A DNA stretch of 64,000 nucleotides, taken from Streptococcus mitis. GTDB taxonomy: Bacteria > Bacillota > Bacilli > Lactobacillales > Streptococcaceae. This document shows positions 56,279 to 64,000 of this stretch, piece by piece. Position numbers and translations under genes: made by a program. Within the stretch, counting starts at the first letter, position 1. Every line of letters begins with the position of its first letter. Location: the NCBI RefSeq assembly GCF_901542415.1, contig NZ_CABEHV010000004.1:2070464-2134463 (forward strand), written 5' to 3'. The notes beneath the pieces were generated by a model. That model ran no database searches, was not told where the DNA came from, and saw nothing but the letters and a program-made list of their open reading frames with translations.

Positions 56279-56791
56279 ATGAATTTAAAAGATTACATTG
56301 CAACAATTGAAAATTATCCGAAGGAAGGAATTACCTTCCGTGATATCAGTCCTTTGATGGCTGATGGAAATGCTTATAGCTATGCTGTTCGTGAAATCGT
56401 TCAATATGCTACTGACAAGAAAATTGATATGATCGTAGGGCCTGAAGCTCGTGGTTTTATCGTGGGCTGTCCAGTTGCCTTTGAGTTGGGAATTGGTTTT
56501 GCACCTGTTCGTAAGCCAGGTAAATTGCCACGCGAAGTTATTTCTGCTGACTATGAAAAAGAGTACGGGGTTGATACCTTAACTATGCATGCTGATGCCA
56601 TTAAGCCAGGTCAACGTGTTCTTATCGTAGATGACCTCTTGGCAACAGGTGGAACTGTTAAGGCAACTATCGAGATGATTGAAAAACTTGGTGGTGTTGT
56701 AGCAGGTTGTGCCTTCCTTGTTGAATTGGATGAATTGAACGGTCGTGAAAAAATCGGTGACTACGATTACAAAGTTCTTATGCATTATTAA
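56279..56791 (+). CDS. apt: Adenine phosphoribosyltransferase
   Basis: This is a 170-residue type I phosphoribosyltransferase that salvages adenine to AMP using PRPP. The PRPP-binding motif [14 protein letters not shown] is intact and [10 protein letters not shown] is characteristic. A -10 TATAAT (about 56240) is visible upstream. A terminator follows. Confidence 0.96.
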   Translation: MNLKDYIATIENYPKEGITFRDISPLMADGNAYSYAVREIVQYATDKKIDMIVGPEARGFIVGCPVAFELGIGFAPVRKPGKLPREVISADYEKEYGVDTLTMHADAIKPGQRVLIVDDLLATGGTVKATIEMIEKLGGVVAGCAFLVELDELNGREKIGDYDYKVLMHY

Positions 56792-56792
56792 T

Positions 56793-56819
56793 GAAAAACA
56801 GTCCCTAGGGCTGTTTTCT
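56793..56819 (+). terminator. Terminator after apt
   Basis: Arms AAAACAG / CTGTTTT, extended by an inner CCCTAGGG palindrome, lie just past the stop with a short T run. Confidence 0.8.
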
Positions 56820-56864
56820 CTACATTAGGATATAAAAATAGACTATAGCTAGTTAGAGAAAAAC

Positions 56865-56881
56865 TATAATTGAAAACTATA
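56865..56881 (+). promoter_or_regulatory. MET-box-like operator upstream of metA
   Basis: TATAATTGAAAACTATA matches the streptococcal MET-box consensus TATAGTTTSAAACTATA at 14 of 17 positions. It lies about 90 bp upstream of metA and just before a TATAAT (about 56893). LysR-type regulators of methionine and cysteine genes bind such boxes. Confidence 0.65.
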
Positions 56882-56973
56882 TCTTCTTACAGTATAATAA
56901 AGGAAACAAGTGTTTACATTTTAACTCTAAACACAAGCAATTATTCCTGAAAGAGTACAGTTAGGAGAGGGTT

Positions 56974-57918
56974 ATGCCTATTCGAATTGATAAAAAATTG
57001 CCAGCTGTTGAGATTTTACGGACAGAGAATATCTTTGTCATGGATGATCAACGTGCTGCACACCAAGATATTCGTCCCTTGAAGATTTTAATTTTAAATC
57101 TCATGCCACAGAAAATGGTCACAGAGACCCAGTTGTTGCGCCACTTGGCTAATACACCCCTGCAACTGGATATTGATTTTCTCTATATGGAAAGCCACCG
57201 CTCTAAGACAACTCGTTCAGAGCACATGGAGACCTTTTATAAAACTTTTCCTGAAGTTAAGGACGAGTATTTTGATGGCATGATTATCACGGGTGCTCCA
57301 GTTGAGCATTTACCATTTGAGGAAGTGGACTATTGGGAGGAATTCAGTCAGGTAATCGAGTGGTCCAAGACCCACGTCTATTCGACGCTTCATATCTGCT
57401 GGGGTGCCCAGGCTGGTCTTTATCTGCGTTATGGGGTGGAAAAATACCAGATGGACAGTAAATTATCAGGTATCTATCCTCAGGATACTTTAAAAGAAGG
57501 ACACCTTCTCTTTAGAGGCTTTGACGATAGCTATGTATCCCCTCATTCTCGGCACACGGAGATTTCTAAGGAAGAGGTCTTAAATAAAACCAATCTCGAG
57601 ATTTTATCAGAGGGTCCTCAGGTTGGAGTTTCGATTTTGGCTAGTCGTGATTTACGAGAAATTTATAGTTTTGGGCATTTGGAATATGATCGTGATACCT
57701 TGGCAAATGAATATTTCCGAGATCGTGATGCAGGTTTAGATCCACATATTCCAGAAAATTACTTTAAGGATGATGATGTCAACCAGACACCTTGTCTTTG
57801 TTGGTCTTCATCAGCAGCCCTCTTTTTCAGTAACTGGGTGAACTATGCCGTCTATCAGGAAACACCTTTTGACTGGAGAAAAATAGAAGATGATGCATCT
57901 GCATTTGGGTATTTATAA
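56974..57918 (+). CDS. metA: Homoserine O-acyltransferase MetA
   Basis: This 314-residue protein is a homoserine O-succinyl/acetyltransferase, the first committed enzyme of methionine synthesis. The nucleophile is Cys in HICWGAQAG, with His and Glu in [10 protein letters not shown] completing the triad region. In Firmicutes most MetA-family proteins use acetyl-CoA, so acyl preference is not settled from sequence alone. AGGAGAGG precedes the start; a MET-box-like site is upstream. A DnaD-like gene follows after 8 bp. Confidence 0.94.
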   Translation: MPIRIDKKLPAVEILRTENIFVMDDQRAAHQDIRPLKILILNLMPQKMVTETQLLRHLANTPLQLDIDFLYMESHRSKTTRSEHMETFYKTFPEVKDEYFDGMIITGAPVEHLPFEEVDYWEEFSQVIEWSKTHVYSTLHICWGAQAGLYLRYGVEKYQMDSKLSGIYPQDTLKEGHLLFRGFDDSYVSPHSRHTEISKEEVLNKTNLEILSEGPQVGVSILASRDLREIYSFGHLEYDRDTLANEYFRDRDAGLDPHIPENYFKDDDVNQTPCLCWSSSAALFFSNWVNYAVYQETPFDWRKIEDDASAFGYL

Positions 57919-57926
57919 GAGGAATT

Positions 57927-58604
57927 ATGACATATTTAGACGCTTTTAAATCAGGGAACTTGGTTTTACCGAGTGCCCTGCTCTTGCATTTTAAGGAACT
58001 ATTTCCTTCCAGCGACGATTTTCTGGTCTGGCAATTTTTCTATTTGCAAAATACGACAGGTTTGGAAGAAATGTCCCCAAGCCAGATTGCTGAAAGGATT
58101 GGCAAGGAAATTTCGGATGTCAATCAGGCTATTTCCAATCTGACGGAGAGGGGACTACTTCAGTATCGAACGATCGAATTGAATGGCGAAATTGAATTGC
58201 TTTTTGATGCTAGTTTGGCTTTGGAACGTTTGGATAATTTGCTTGGAGCCGCTCATTCGAGTTCAGACCAGTTGACATCTCAAAATCAGCTCAAAGATTT
58301 GGTGGAAACCTTCCAGCAGGAATTAGGACGCTTGTTGACACCTTTTGAGATTGAAGATTTGACCAAGACACTAAAGGAAGATGGAACCAGTGCTGACTTG
58401 ATTAAGGAAGCTCTTCGTGAAGCTGTTTTGAATGGAAAAGCAAACTGGAAGTACATTCAGGCGATTTTGAGAAACTGGCGCCATGAAGGTATCAAAAGTG
58501 TGGCTCAAATCGAGGCTAAGCGGGCAGAAAGAGAAGCAAGCAATCCTCAGTTGACACAGGTATCTGCAGATTTCAGAAATGCCATGGATCTTTGGAAGGA
58601 TTAA
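57927..58604 (+). CDS. DnaD-domain replication protein
   Basis: This 225-residue protein has an N-terminal winged-helix domain (residues about 1-110) and a C-terminal DnaD/DnaB_2 domain (about 130-205; LLTPFEIEDLTKTL, ALREAVLNGKANWKYIQAIL and the final W-R-x-x-G-I). In Firmicutes such proteins help load the replicative helicase. AAGAGGAA precedes the start. It follows metA with an 8-bp gap, likely cotranscribed. I do not fix the symbol because streptococci have more than one DnaD-like gene. Confidence 0.88.
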   Translation: MTYLDAFKSGNLVLPSALLLHFKELFPSSDDFLVWQFFYLQNTTGLEEMSPSQIAERIGKEISDVNQAISNLTERGLLQYRTIELNGEIELLFDASLALERLDNLLGAAHSSSDQLTSQNQLKDLVETFQQELGRLLTPFEIEDLTKTLKEDGTSADLIKEALREAVLNGKANWKYIQAILRNWRHEGIKSVAQIEAKRAEREASNPQLTQVSADFRNAMDLWKD

Positions 58605-58701
58605 TCCATACAAGCAGGCTTGAAATCCGAGTAAGATTTGCAAGCTGTGTATAATTGTGATAAAATAAATAGAAAATAAATTGAAAAAAGAGGTATGTGA
58701 A

Positions 58702-59460
58702 ATGTCACGTAAACCATTTATCGCTGGTAACTGGAAAATGAACAAAAATCCAGAAGAAGCTAAAGTATTCGTTGAAGCAGTTGCATCAAAACTTCCTTCA
58801 TCAGATCTTGTTGAAGCAGGTATCGCAGCTCCAGCTCTTGATTTGACAGCTGTTCTTGCTGCTGCTAAAGGTTCAAACCTCAAAGTTGCTGCTCAAAACT
58901 GCTACTTTGAAAATGCAGGTGCTTTCACTGGTGAAACTAGCCCACAAGTTTTGAAAGAAATCGGTACTGACTATGTTGTTATCGGTCACTCAGAACGCCG
59001 TGACTACTTCCATGAAACTGACGAAGATATCAACAAAAAAGCAAAAGCAATCTTTGCAAACGGTATGCTTCCAATCATCTGTTGTGGTGAGTCACTTGAA
59101 ACTTACGAAGCTGGTAAAGCTGCTGAATTCGTAGGTGCTCAAGTATCTGCTGCATTGGCTGGATTGACTGCTGAACAAGTTGCTGCATCAGTTATCGCTT
59201 ACGAGCCAATCTGGGCTATCGGTACTGGTAAATCAGCTTCACAAGACGATGCACAAAAAATGTGTAAAGTTGTTCGTGACGTTGTAGCTGCTGACTTTGG
59301 TCAAGAAGTTGCAGACAAAGTTCGTGTTCAATACGGTGGTTCTGTTAAACCTGAAAACGTTGCTTCATACATGGCTTGCCCAGATGTTGACGGTGCCCTT
59401 GTAGGTGGTGCGTCACTTGAAGCAGAAAGCTTCTTGGCTTTGCTTGACTTTGTAAAATAA
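58702..59460 (+). CDS. tpiA: Triosephosphate isomerase
   Basis: This is a 252-residue glycolytic enzyme that interconverts dihydroxyacetone phosphate and glyceraldehyde 3-phosphate. Active-site residues are present: Lys in NWKMN, His in IGHSERR, Glu in [10 protein letters not shown]. Codon use is highly biased, as expected of an abundant protein. The start at 58702 follows AGAGG; an earlier frame start would be TTG without merit. A terminator follows at 59479. Confidence 0.97.
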   Translation: MSRKPFIAGNWKMNKNPEEAKVFVEAVASKLPSSDLVEAGIAAPALDLTAVLAAAKGSNLKVAAQNCYFENAGAFTGETSPQVLKEIGTDYVVIGHSERRDYFHETDEDINKKAKAIFANGMLPIICCGESLETYEAGKAAEFVGAQVSAALAGLTAEQVAASVIAYEPIWAIGTGKSASQDDAQKMCKVVRDVVAADFGQEVADKVRVQYGGSVKPENVASYMACPDVDGALVGGASLEAESFLALLDFVK

Positions 59461-59478
59461 TCAGTAGCAAAAGCTAGG

Positions 59479-59513
59479 TGGAACAGCATTCAAGATGTCT
59501 GTTCCATTTTTTA
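59479..59513 (+). terminator. Terminator after tpiA
   Basis: Perfect arms TGGAACAG / CTGTTCCA are followed by TTTTTT. The ATG at 59495 that opens the lytC frame lies in the loop of this terminator, which argues against it as a translation start. Confidence 0.9.
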
Positions 59514-59527
59514 TAGGAGAAGAAAGA

Positions 59528-61072
59528 TTGAAAATCAAGATTGGAAAAATTGGATTAGCAAGTCTCTGTTTACTGGGCTTGGCAGTTAGTCATGTCGCTG
59601 CAAATGAAACTGAAGTGAAATCATCTTCGGAAGGAAGCAGAGTTCAAGATTCTTCTAGCAAGGTAGAAGAAAAGAAATCAGAAACGACTACAAGTCAAAA
59701 AGAAGAAGAGAAGATGGAAGAAGTAAAAGAGACGCGAGCTAGTAGTAGTCAGAAAGAAGAAAGTAAGCCAAATTTAACATCAGCACACTGGGAAGGAGAT
59801 TTCTATGTAAAAGCTGATGGTTCCAAAGCGAAGAGTGAGTGGATTTTCGATACTAGCTACAGTAGTTGGTTCTATATAAAATCAGATGGTCGTTATGCCC
59901 AAAAAGAATGGCATGGAAACTATTACCTCAAAATGGGTGGTTACATGGCTAAAAATGAATGGGTTTACGATAACAATTATAATAGCTGGTTCTACCTCAA
60001 GATAGACGGTTCTTATGCAAATCAAGAATGGCAGAAAATTAATGGTAAATGGTATTATTTCAAGAAATGGGGCTCTATGGCTAAAAGTCAGTGGCAAGGA
60101 AATTATTTCTTGAATGGTCAAGGTGCCATGATGCAAAACGAATGGCTTTACGATAAGCATTATAAGACTTGGTTCTATCTTAAGGCAGATGGTTCTTACG
60201 CTAATGAACAGTGGCAAAAGATTGATGGCAAGTGGTACTATTTCAAGAAGTGGGGCTACATGGCTCAAGATGAGTGGCAAGGTAATTACTATCTTACTGA
60301 AAGTGGTGCTATGGCGACTGGTGAGTTAGTGATGGACGATACTCGCTATACTTTTGCTGATTCAGGGGAACTGAAAGAAAAGAAAGCCTTGAATGTTGGT
60401 TGGGTTTATCGAAACGGCCACCGTTATTTCTTTAACCATCGTGAAGAACAGGTTGGAACAGATCGTGCTAAGAAGGTTATTGATGTCAGTGAACATAATG
60501 GTCGCATTAGTGATTGGAAAAAGGTTATCCAGGAAAATGGAGTTGATGGCGTCATTGTTCGCTTGGGATATAGTGGTGTAGAAGATAAGGAATTGGCTTA
60601 TAATATTCAAGAATTGAATCGACTAGGCATTCCTTATGGTGTTTATCTTTATACCTATGCCGAAAATGAAACAGATGCTGAGAATGATGCCAAACAGACT
60701 ATTGAACTCTTGAAGAAATACAAGATGAACTTGTCTTATCCAATCTACTATGATGTTGAGAACTGGGAATATGTCAATAAAACAAAGAGAGCTTCAAATG
60801 ATACTGGAATCTGGGTCAAGATTATCAATAAGTATATGACAACAATGAAGCAGGCTGGTTATCAAAATGTGAAAGTTTATAGCTATCGTCAACTCTTGCA
60901 AACTCGTTTGAATCATCCAGATATTTTACAACATGTCAACTGGGTTGCAGCCTATACGGATGTGCTTGATTGGAATAATCCTCATTATTCAGGAGAAAAA
61001 GGATGGCAATATACTTCATCTGACTCTCTTAAAGGGATTAGGGGTCATGTTGATGTTAGCGTCTGGTATTAA
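59528..61072 (+). CDS. lytC: Choline-binding GH25 lysozyme LytC
   Basis: This is a 514-residue secreted lysozyme. The signal peptide (LKIKIGKIGLASLCLLGLAV to HVAAN) is followed by a low-complexity Ser/Glu/Lys linker (about residues 30-85), then eleven or so choline-binding repeats (W-x-YYF-K-x-x-G type) and a C-terminal GH25 domain (about 315-514) with VIDVSEHNGRI and catalytic DVEN. LytC binds phosphocholine on teichoic acid and cleaves the glycan backbone of peptidoglycan; in pneumococcus it acts in cell lysis and fratricide. The start is a TTG at 59528 after ATAGGAGAAG; the ATG upstream lies in the tpiA terminator. Confidence 0.94.
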   Translation: MKIKIGKIGLASLCLLGLAVSHVAANETEVKSSSEGSRVQDSSSKVEEKKSETTTSQKEEEKMEEVKETRASSSQKEESKPNLTSAHWEGDFYVKADGSKAKSEWIFDTSYSSWFYIKSDGRYAQKEWHGNYYLKMGGYMAKNEWVYDNNYNSWFYLKIDGSYANQEWQKINGKWYYFKKWGSMAKSQWQGNYFLNGQGAMMQNEWLYDKHYKTWFYLKADGSYANEQWQKIDGKWYYFKKWGYMAQDEWQGNYYLTESGAMATGELVMDDTRYTFADSGELKEKKALNVGWVYRNGHRYFFNHREEQVGTDRAKKVIDVSEHNGRISDWKKVIQENGVDGVIVRLGYSGVEDKELAYNIQELNRLGIPYGVYLYTYAENETDAENDAKQTIELLKKYKMNLSYPIYYDVENWEYVNKTKRASNDTGIWVKIINKYMTTMKQAGYQNVKVYSYRQLLQTRLNHPDILQHVNWVAAYTDVLDWNNPHYSGEKGWQYTSSDSLKGIRGHVDVSVWY

Positions 61073-61088
61073 GATATAAAGTTGAGAA

Positions 61089-61120
61089 AGGAGTGTGCAA
61101 GAAATTTGCATCCTCTTTTT
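61089..61120 (+). terminator. Terminator after lytC
   Basis: A hairpin with arms GGAGTGTGCAA / TTGCATCCTC (8 of 10 pairs) is followed by TTTTTC. Confidence 0.6.
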
Positions 61121-61153
61121 CTTTATTTTACTGAAGCAAAGGGGTATGAAATT

Positions 61154-61261
61154 TATACTCTACGAAAATCTCTTCAAACCACGTCGGTTTTATTTGCAAC
61201 CTCAAAGCTGTACTTTGAGCAACCTGCGGCTAGATTTCTAGTTTGATCTTCATTAAGTATT
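61154..61261. repeat. BOX-type element
   Basis: It starts TATACTCTACGAAAATCTCTT and ends GATCTTCATTAAGTAT, with the GTACTTTGAGCAACCTGCGGC segment. It is more divergent than the other four BOX copies. It lies between lytC and dpr. Confidence 0.85.
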
Positions 61262-61414
61262 AATCAAAAAATCTCTAAATAATTCTTAAATTATCAGTCT
61301 ATTGCAACTTTTCTCATGTGAGTCTTTTGGCTTGCTATTGGTTTTTCTTAGTAGTATACTAAGGTAGTAATCATTAAGAAGTGGTTACAAAAAATAATGA
61401 ATGAGGTAAAGAAA

Positions 61415-61951
61415 ATGGTAGAATTTAAAAAAGAAGCAGTAAAAGACGTAACAACATTGACAAAATCAGCGCCAGTAGCATTGGCGAAAACAAAGGAAGT
61501 ATTGAATCAAGCTGTTGCTGATTTGTACGTAGCCCACGTTGCTTTGCACCAAGTACACTGGTACATGCGTGGTCGTGGTTTCCTTGTATGGCATCCAAAA
61601 ATGGATGAGTACATGGATGCTCTTGATGGTCAATTGGATGAAATCAGTGAGCGTTTGATCACACTTGGTGGTAGCCCATTCTCTACATTGACAGAATTCC
61701 TTCAAAACAGTGAAATCGAAGAAGAAGCTGGTGAATACCGTAATGTTGAAGAAAGCTTGGAACGTGTCCTTGCTATCTACCGTTACTTGTCAGAACTCTT
61801 CCAAAAAGGTTTGGATGTTACTGATGAAGAAGGTGACGATGTGACAAACGGTATCTTTACAGATGCTAAAACTGAACTGATAAACAATCTGGATGCTTGC
61901 CGCAGAACTTGGACAAGCACCTGGTTTGTAAGAAATAGAATAATCATATAA
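61415..61951 (+). CDS. dpr: Dps-like peroxide resistance protein Dpr, C-terminus altered by a frame disturbance
   Basis: The protein is a ferritin-like iron-storage and DNA/peroxide protection protein of the Dps family. The N-terminal 150 or so residues, including [21 protein letters not shown] (ferroxidase His/Asp ligands), are normal. The end reads [20 protein letters not shown] instead of the usual [19 protein letters not shown]. The normal ending is encoded in another frame of the same DNA (61882-61931), so two bases appear lost near 61880-61892 (CTT to CT, AAAA to AAA). The native stop would be TAA at 61929-61931. The start at 61415 follows GAGGTAAAG. Probably a sequence error. Confidence 0.85.
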   Translation: MVEFKKEAVKDVTTLTKSAPVALAKTKEVLNQAVADLYVAHVALHQVHWYMRGRGFLVWHPKMDEYMDALDGQLDEISERLITLGGSPFSTLTEFLQNSEIEEEAGEYRNVEESLERVLAIYRYLSELFQKGLDVTDEEGDDVTNGIFTDAKTELINNLDACRRTWTSTWFVRNRIII

Positions 61952-61984
61952 AAATCTGTAGGATGCCTCTTACAGATTTTTTTC
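61951..61984 (+). terminator. Terminator after dpr
   Basis: Arms AAAATCTGTA / TACAGATTTT enclose a 10-base loop and are followed by a T run. Confidence 0.85.
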
Positions 61985-62063
61985 TATTCTGTAAGCTATT
62001 CCAAACCAGTCTTTTTTTTGAGTTTTTTGATAAAATAGTACTATCAGTGAAAAGGATGGAAGC

Positions 62064-62571
62064 ATGACTAAGAAAATCGTAGCTATTTGGGCCCAGGATG
62101 AAGAGGGTGTGATTGGTAAGGGAAATCGCCTGCCTTGGCATTTGCCAGCAGAACTGCAACACTTCAAAGAAAACAACTCTGAATCATGCTATCTTGATGG
62201 GGCGTGTGACCTTTGATGGGATGGGGCGTCGCTTGCTTCCACAACGGGAAACTCTGATTTTGACGCGTAATTCTGAAGAAAAGATAGACGGGGTTACTAC
62301 TTTTCAGGATGTCCAGTCTGTCTTGGACTGGTATCAGGCTCAAGAAAAGAATCTTTATATTATCGGTGGGAAGCAAATTTTTCAGGCTTTTGAACCCTAC
62401 CTTGACGAAGTAATTGTGACTCAAATTCATGCTCGGGTGGAGGGAGATACCTATTTCCCTGAGGAGTTTGATTTGTCTCTTTTTGAGACAGTTTCAAGCA
62501 AATCCTATACCAAAGATGAGAAAAATCCTTATGATTTTACCATCCAATACCGCAAGAGAAAGGAAGTCTAA
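62064..62571 (+). pseudogene. folA: Dihydrofolate reductase gene with a +1 frameshift
   Basis: The first frame reads [20 protein letters not shown] and [16 protein letters not shown], then becomes [10 protein letters not shown] and stops. The second frame supplies the continuation [20 protein letters not shown] to the end at 62571. One extra A in the run near 62168-62174 (AAAGAAAACA) explains it. Dihydrofolate reductase makes tetrahydrofolate and is normally essential, so a true null is unlikely; this is more likely a sequencing or assembly error. Codon 2 onward and motifs ([20 protein letters not shown]) are otherwise normal. Confidence 0.88.
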
Positions 62572-62741
62572 TGGAACGTAGTATATTTGGTTTTTTCACA
62601 GCCATGCTGTGTTTGGTCTGCTTGCTTGCAGGAGCACAGGCTTTTCGTAAAAAGCGTTATGGACTTTCTGTCCTGCTCTGGTTAAATGCCTTTACCAATT
62701 TGGTCAATAGTATCCATGCTTTTTACATGACCTTATTTTAG
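62571..62741 (+). CDS. Small hydrophobic membrane protein between folA and clpX
   Basis: This is a 56-residue protein (MERSIFGFFTAMLCLVCLLA and following) with two likely membrane helices joined by a short basic loop (AFRKKRYG). Its ATG overlaps the folA stop codon (TAATG), and AAAGGAAG precedes it. A small gene at this place, between folA and clpX, is conserved in pneumococcus as I recall. Function unknown. Confidence 0.75.
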   Translation: MERSIFGFFTAMLCLVCLLAGAQAFRKKRYGLSVLLWLNAFTNLVNSIHAFYMTLF

Positions 62742-62777
62742 ATAGAATGACAGTATAGAATAGAACGGAAGGAAATC

Positions 62778-63770
62778 ATGCCTACAAATAGGAATAATGA
62801 TATGATGGTTTATTGCTCATTTTGTGGCAAAAGCCAAGAAGAAGTACAAAAAATAATCGCAGGCAACAACGCCTTTATCTGTAATGAATGTGTGGAGTTG
62901 GCTCAGGAAATCATTCGAGAGGAGTTGGCGGAAGAAGTCTTGGCAGACTTGTCTGAAGTTCCAAAACCAATCGAACTCCTCCATATCTTGAACCACTATG
63001 TAATCGGTCAAGATCGTGCCAAACGTGCTTTAGCAGTAGCAGTATACAACCACTACAAACGCATCAATTTCCACGATACGCGTGAAGAGTCGGAAGATGT
63101 GGATTTGCAGAAGTCAAACATCTTGATGATTGGCCCAACTGGTTCAGGGAAAACTTTCCTGGCCCAGACCTTGGCTAAGAGCTTGAATGTGCCTTTTGCG
63201 ATTGCGGATGCAACAGCTCTTACTGAGGCTGGTTATGTTGGTGAGGATGTGGAAAATATCCTCCTCAAACTATTGCAGGCTGCTGACTTTAATATTGAAC
63301 GTGCAGAGCGTGGGATTATCTACGTGGATGAAATTGACAAGATTGCTAAGAAGAGCGAGAACGTATCGATCACACGTGATGTTTCTGGTGAAGGTGTGCA
63401 ACAAGCCCTTCTCAAGATTATCGAGGGGACCGTTGCTAGTGTTCCGCCTCAAGGTGGACGCAAGCATCCGCAACAAGAGATGATTCAAGTGGATACTAAA
63501 AATATCCTCTTCATCGTGGGTGGTGCTTTTGATGGTATTGAAGAAATCGTCAAACAACGTCTGGGAGAAAAAGTCATCGGATTTGGTCAAAATAATAAAG
63601 CAATTGATGAAAACAGCTCTTACATGCAAGAAATCATCGCAGAAGATATTCAAAAATTTGGTATTATCCCTGAGTTGATTGGACTCTTGCCTGTCTTTGC
63701 TGCTCTTGAGCAATTGACAGTGGATGACTTGGTTCGTATTCTTGAAAGAGCCAAAGAAATGCTTTGGTGA
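62778..63770 (+). CDS. clpX: ATP-dependent Clp protease ATP-binding subunit ClpX, frame broken near residue 322
   Basis: The reading frame covers 330 residues. It has the N-terminal zinc-binding domain (CSFCGK and CNEC, about residues 12-38), AAA+ Walker A (GPTGSGKT, about residue 117-124), Walker B ([10 protein letters not shown]), sensor residues and arginine region. It unfolds substrates for ClpP. After DDLVRIL the expected sequence ([20 protein letters not shown]) is in another frame; two inserted bases near 63743 and 63754 give ERAKEMLW and a stop. The true protein should be about 410 residues. ACGGAAGGAAA precedes the start. Confidence 0.9.
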   Translation: MPTNRNNDMMVYCSFCGKSQEEVQKIIAGNNAFICNECVELAQEIIREELAEEVLADLSEVPKPIELLHILNHYVIGQDRAKRALAVAVYNHYKRINFHDTREESEDVDLQKSNILMIGPTGSGKTFLAQTLAKSLNVPFAIADATALTEAGYVGEDVENILLKLLQAADFNIERAERGIIYVDEIDKIAKKSENVSITRDVSGEGVQQALLKIIEGTVASVPPQGGRKHPQQEMIQVDTKNILFIVGGAFDGIEEIVKQRLGEKVIGFGQNNKAIDENSSYMQEIIAEDIQKFGIIPELIGLLPVFAALEQLTVDDLVRILERAKEMLW

Positions 63771-64000
63771 AACAGTACCAAACCTTGCTTTCTTATGATG
63801 ATGTCGAGTGGAGTTTGACGACGAAGCCCTTCAAGAGATTGCAAATAAGGCCATCGAACGCAAACCCGGTGCGCGTGGTCTTCGCTCGATTATCGAAGAA
63901 ACCATGCTAGATGTCATGTTTGAAGTACCGAGTCAGGAAAAATGTGAAATTGGTCCGCATCACTAAAGAAGCTGTCGATGGAACAGATAAACCAATCCTA
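63771..64000 (+). pseudogene. clpX: 3' part of clpX in shifted frames, truncated by the window end
   Basis: These bases encode the C-terminal D2 part of ClpX in other frames: [13 protein letters not shown], then [37 protein letters not shown] and [16 protein letters not shown]. Joining them needs a missing base near 63809 (GAGTGG for GAGTTGG) and an extra A near 63938-63942. The clustered 1-base changes point to sequence errors. Confidence 0.8.

Noticed and set aside
59495..59527. ATG start for lytC
   Set aside because: It lies within the tpiA terminator hairpin; the TTG at 59528 has a good ribosome-binding site and begins the signal peptide.

Overview
The window is a chromosomal segment of a mitis-group Streptococcus, most likely S. 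mitis or a close relative of S. pneumoniae. The main reasons are the psaBCA manganese transporter with its thiol peroxidase, a NanA-type sialidase with YSIRK-like signal and G5 repeats, a LytC-type choline-binding lysozyme, five BOX repeats, SpNOX and LdcB homologues, and low G+C. Most housekeeping proteins read as near-identical to pneumococcal ones as I remember them; I could run no search.

Layout. (1) 0.1-4.2 kb: manganese locus on the minus strand (psaB-psaC-psaA, tpx, psaR) with a palindromic PsaR-type operator over the -35 element of psaB. Divergent from it are pepO and an uncharacterised lipoprotein, followed by a metallo-beta-lactamase-fold hydrolase. (2) 7.8-25.2 kb: accessory surface region with two giant cell-wall proteins. 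One is a CshA-type adhesin (about 2,716 codons) with an in-frame amber codon ahead of its signal peptide. The other is a 2,439-residue sialidase carrying four 753-bp tandem G5 repeats. Decayed IS sequence lies between and after them. (3) 25.2-33.8 kb: a two-component system, a DUF389 membrane protein, thrS with a T-box leader, a phosphoesterase, an Rrf2 regulator and a NOX-type transmembrane oxidase. (4) 33.9-54.9 kb: a polar amino-acid ABC transporter, recJ, RNase J2, an esterase, a matrixin-like protease, uvrC, a second phosphoesterase, aatB, a nitroreductase, pepV, a uracil-DNA-glycosylase-like protein, rhodanese, brnQ, an M42 peptidase, a HIT protein, ldcB, rplK and rplA. (5) 55.0-64.0 kb: a structured-looking non-coding stretch, a broken methyltransferase, apt, metA with a MET-box-like operator, a dnaD-like gene, tpiA, lytC, dpr, folA, a small membrane protein and clpX.

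Together the genes cover manganese and redox defence (psa, tpx, dpr), cell-wall turnover (lytC, ldcB), host glycan attack and adhesion (sialidase, CshA-like protein), amino-acid and peptide acquisition (ABC systems, pepO, pepV, M42, brnQ) and core information processing. The last 2 kb carries small indels in three consecutive conserved genes (dpr, folA, clpX). The simplest reading is poor sequence quality near a contig end. Two N-terminal nonsense codons elsewhere (adhesin, methyltransferase) are not of the homopolymer type and could be real.

I found no clear undescribed multi-gene system. The best leads are the giant G5-repeat sialidase with a non-canonical LPRTS sorting motif, the amber-interrupted adhesin with an unrecognised N-terminal region, the structured RNA candidate after rplA, the rplK-rplA intercistronic RNA, and a candidate leaderless uvrC transcript.
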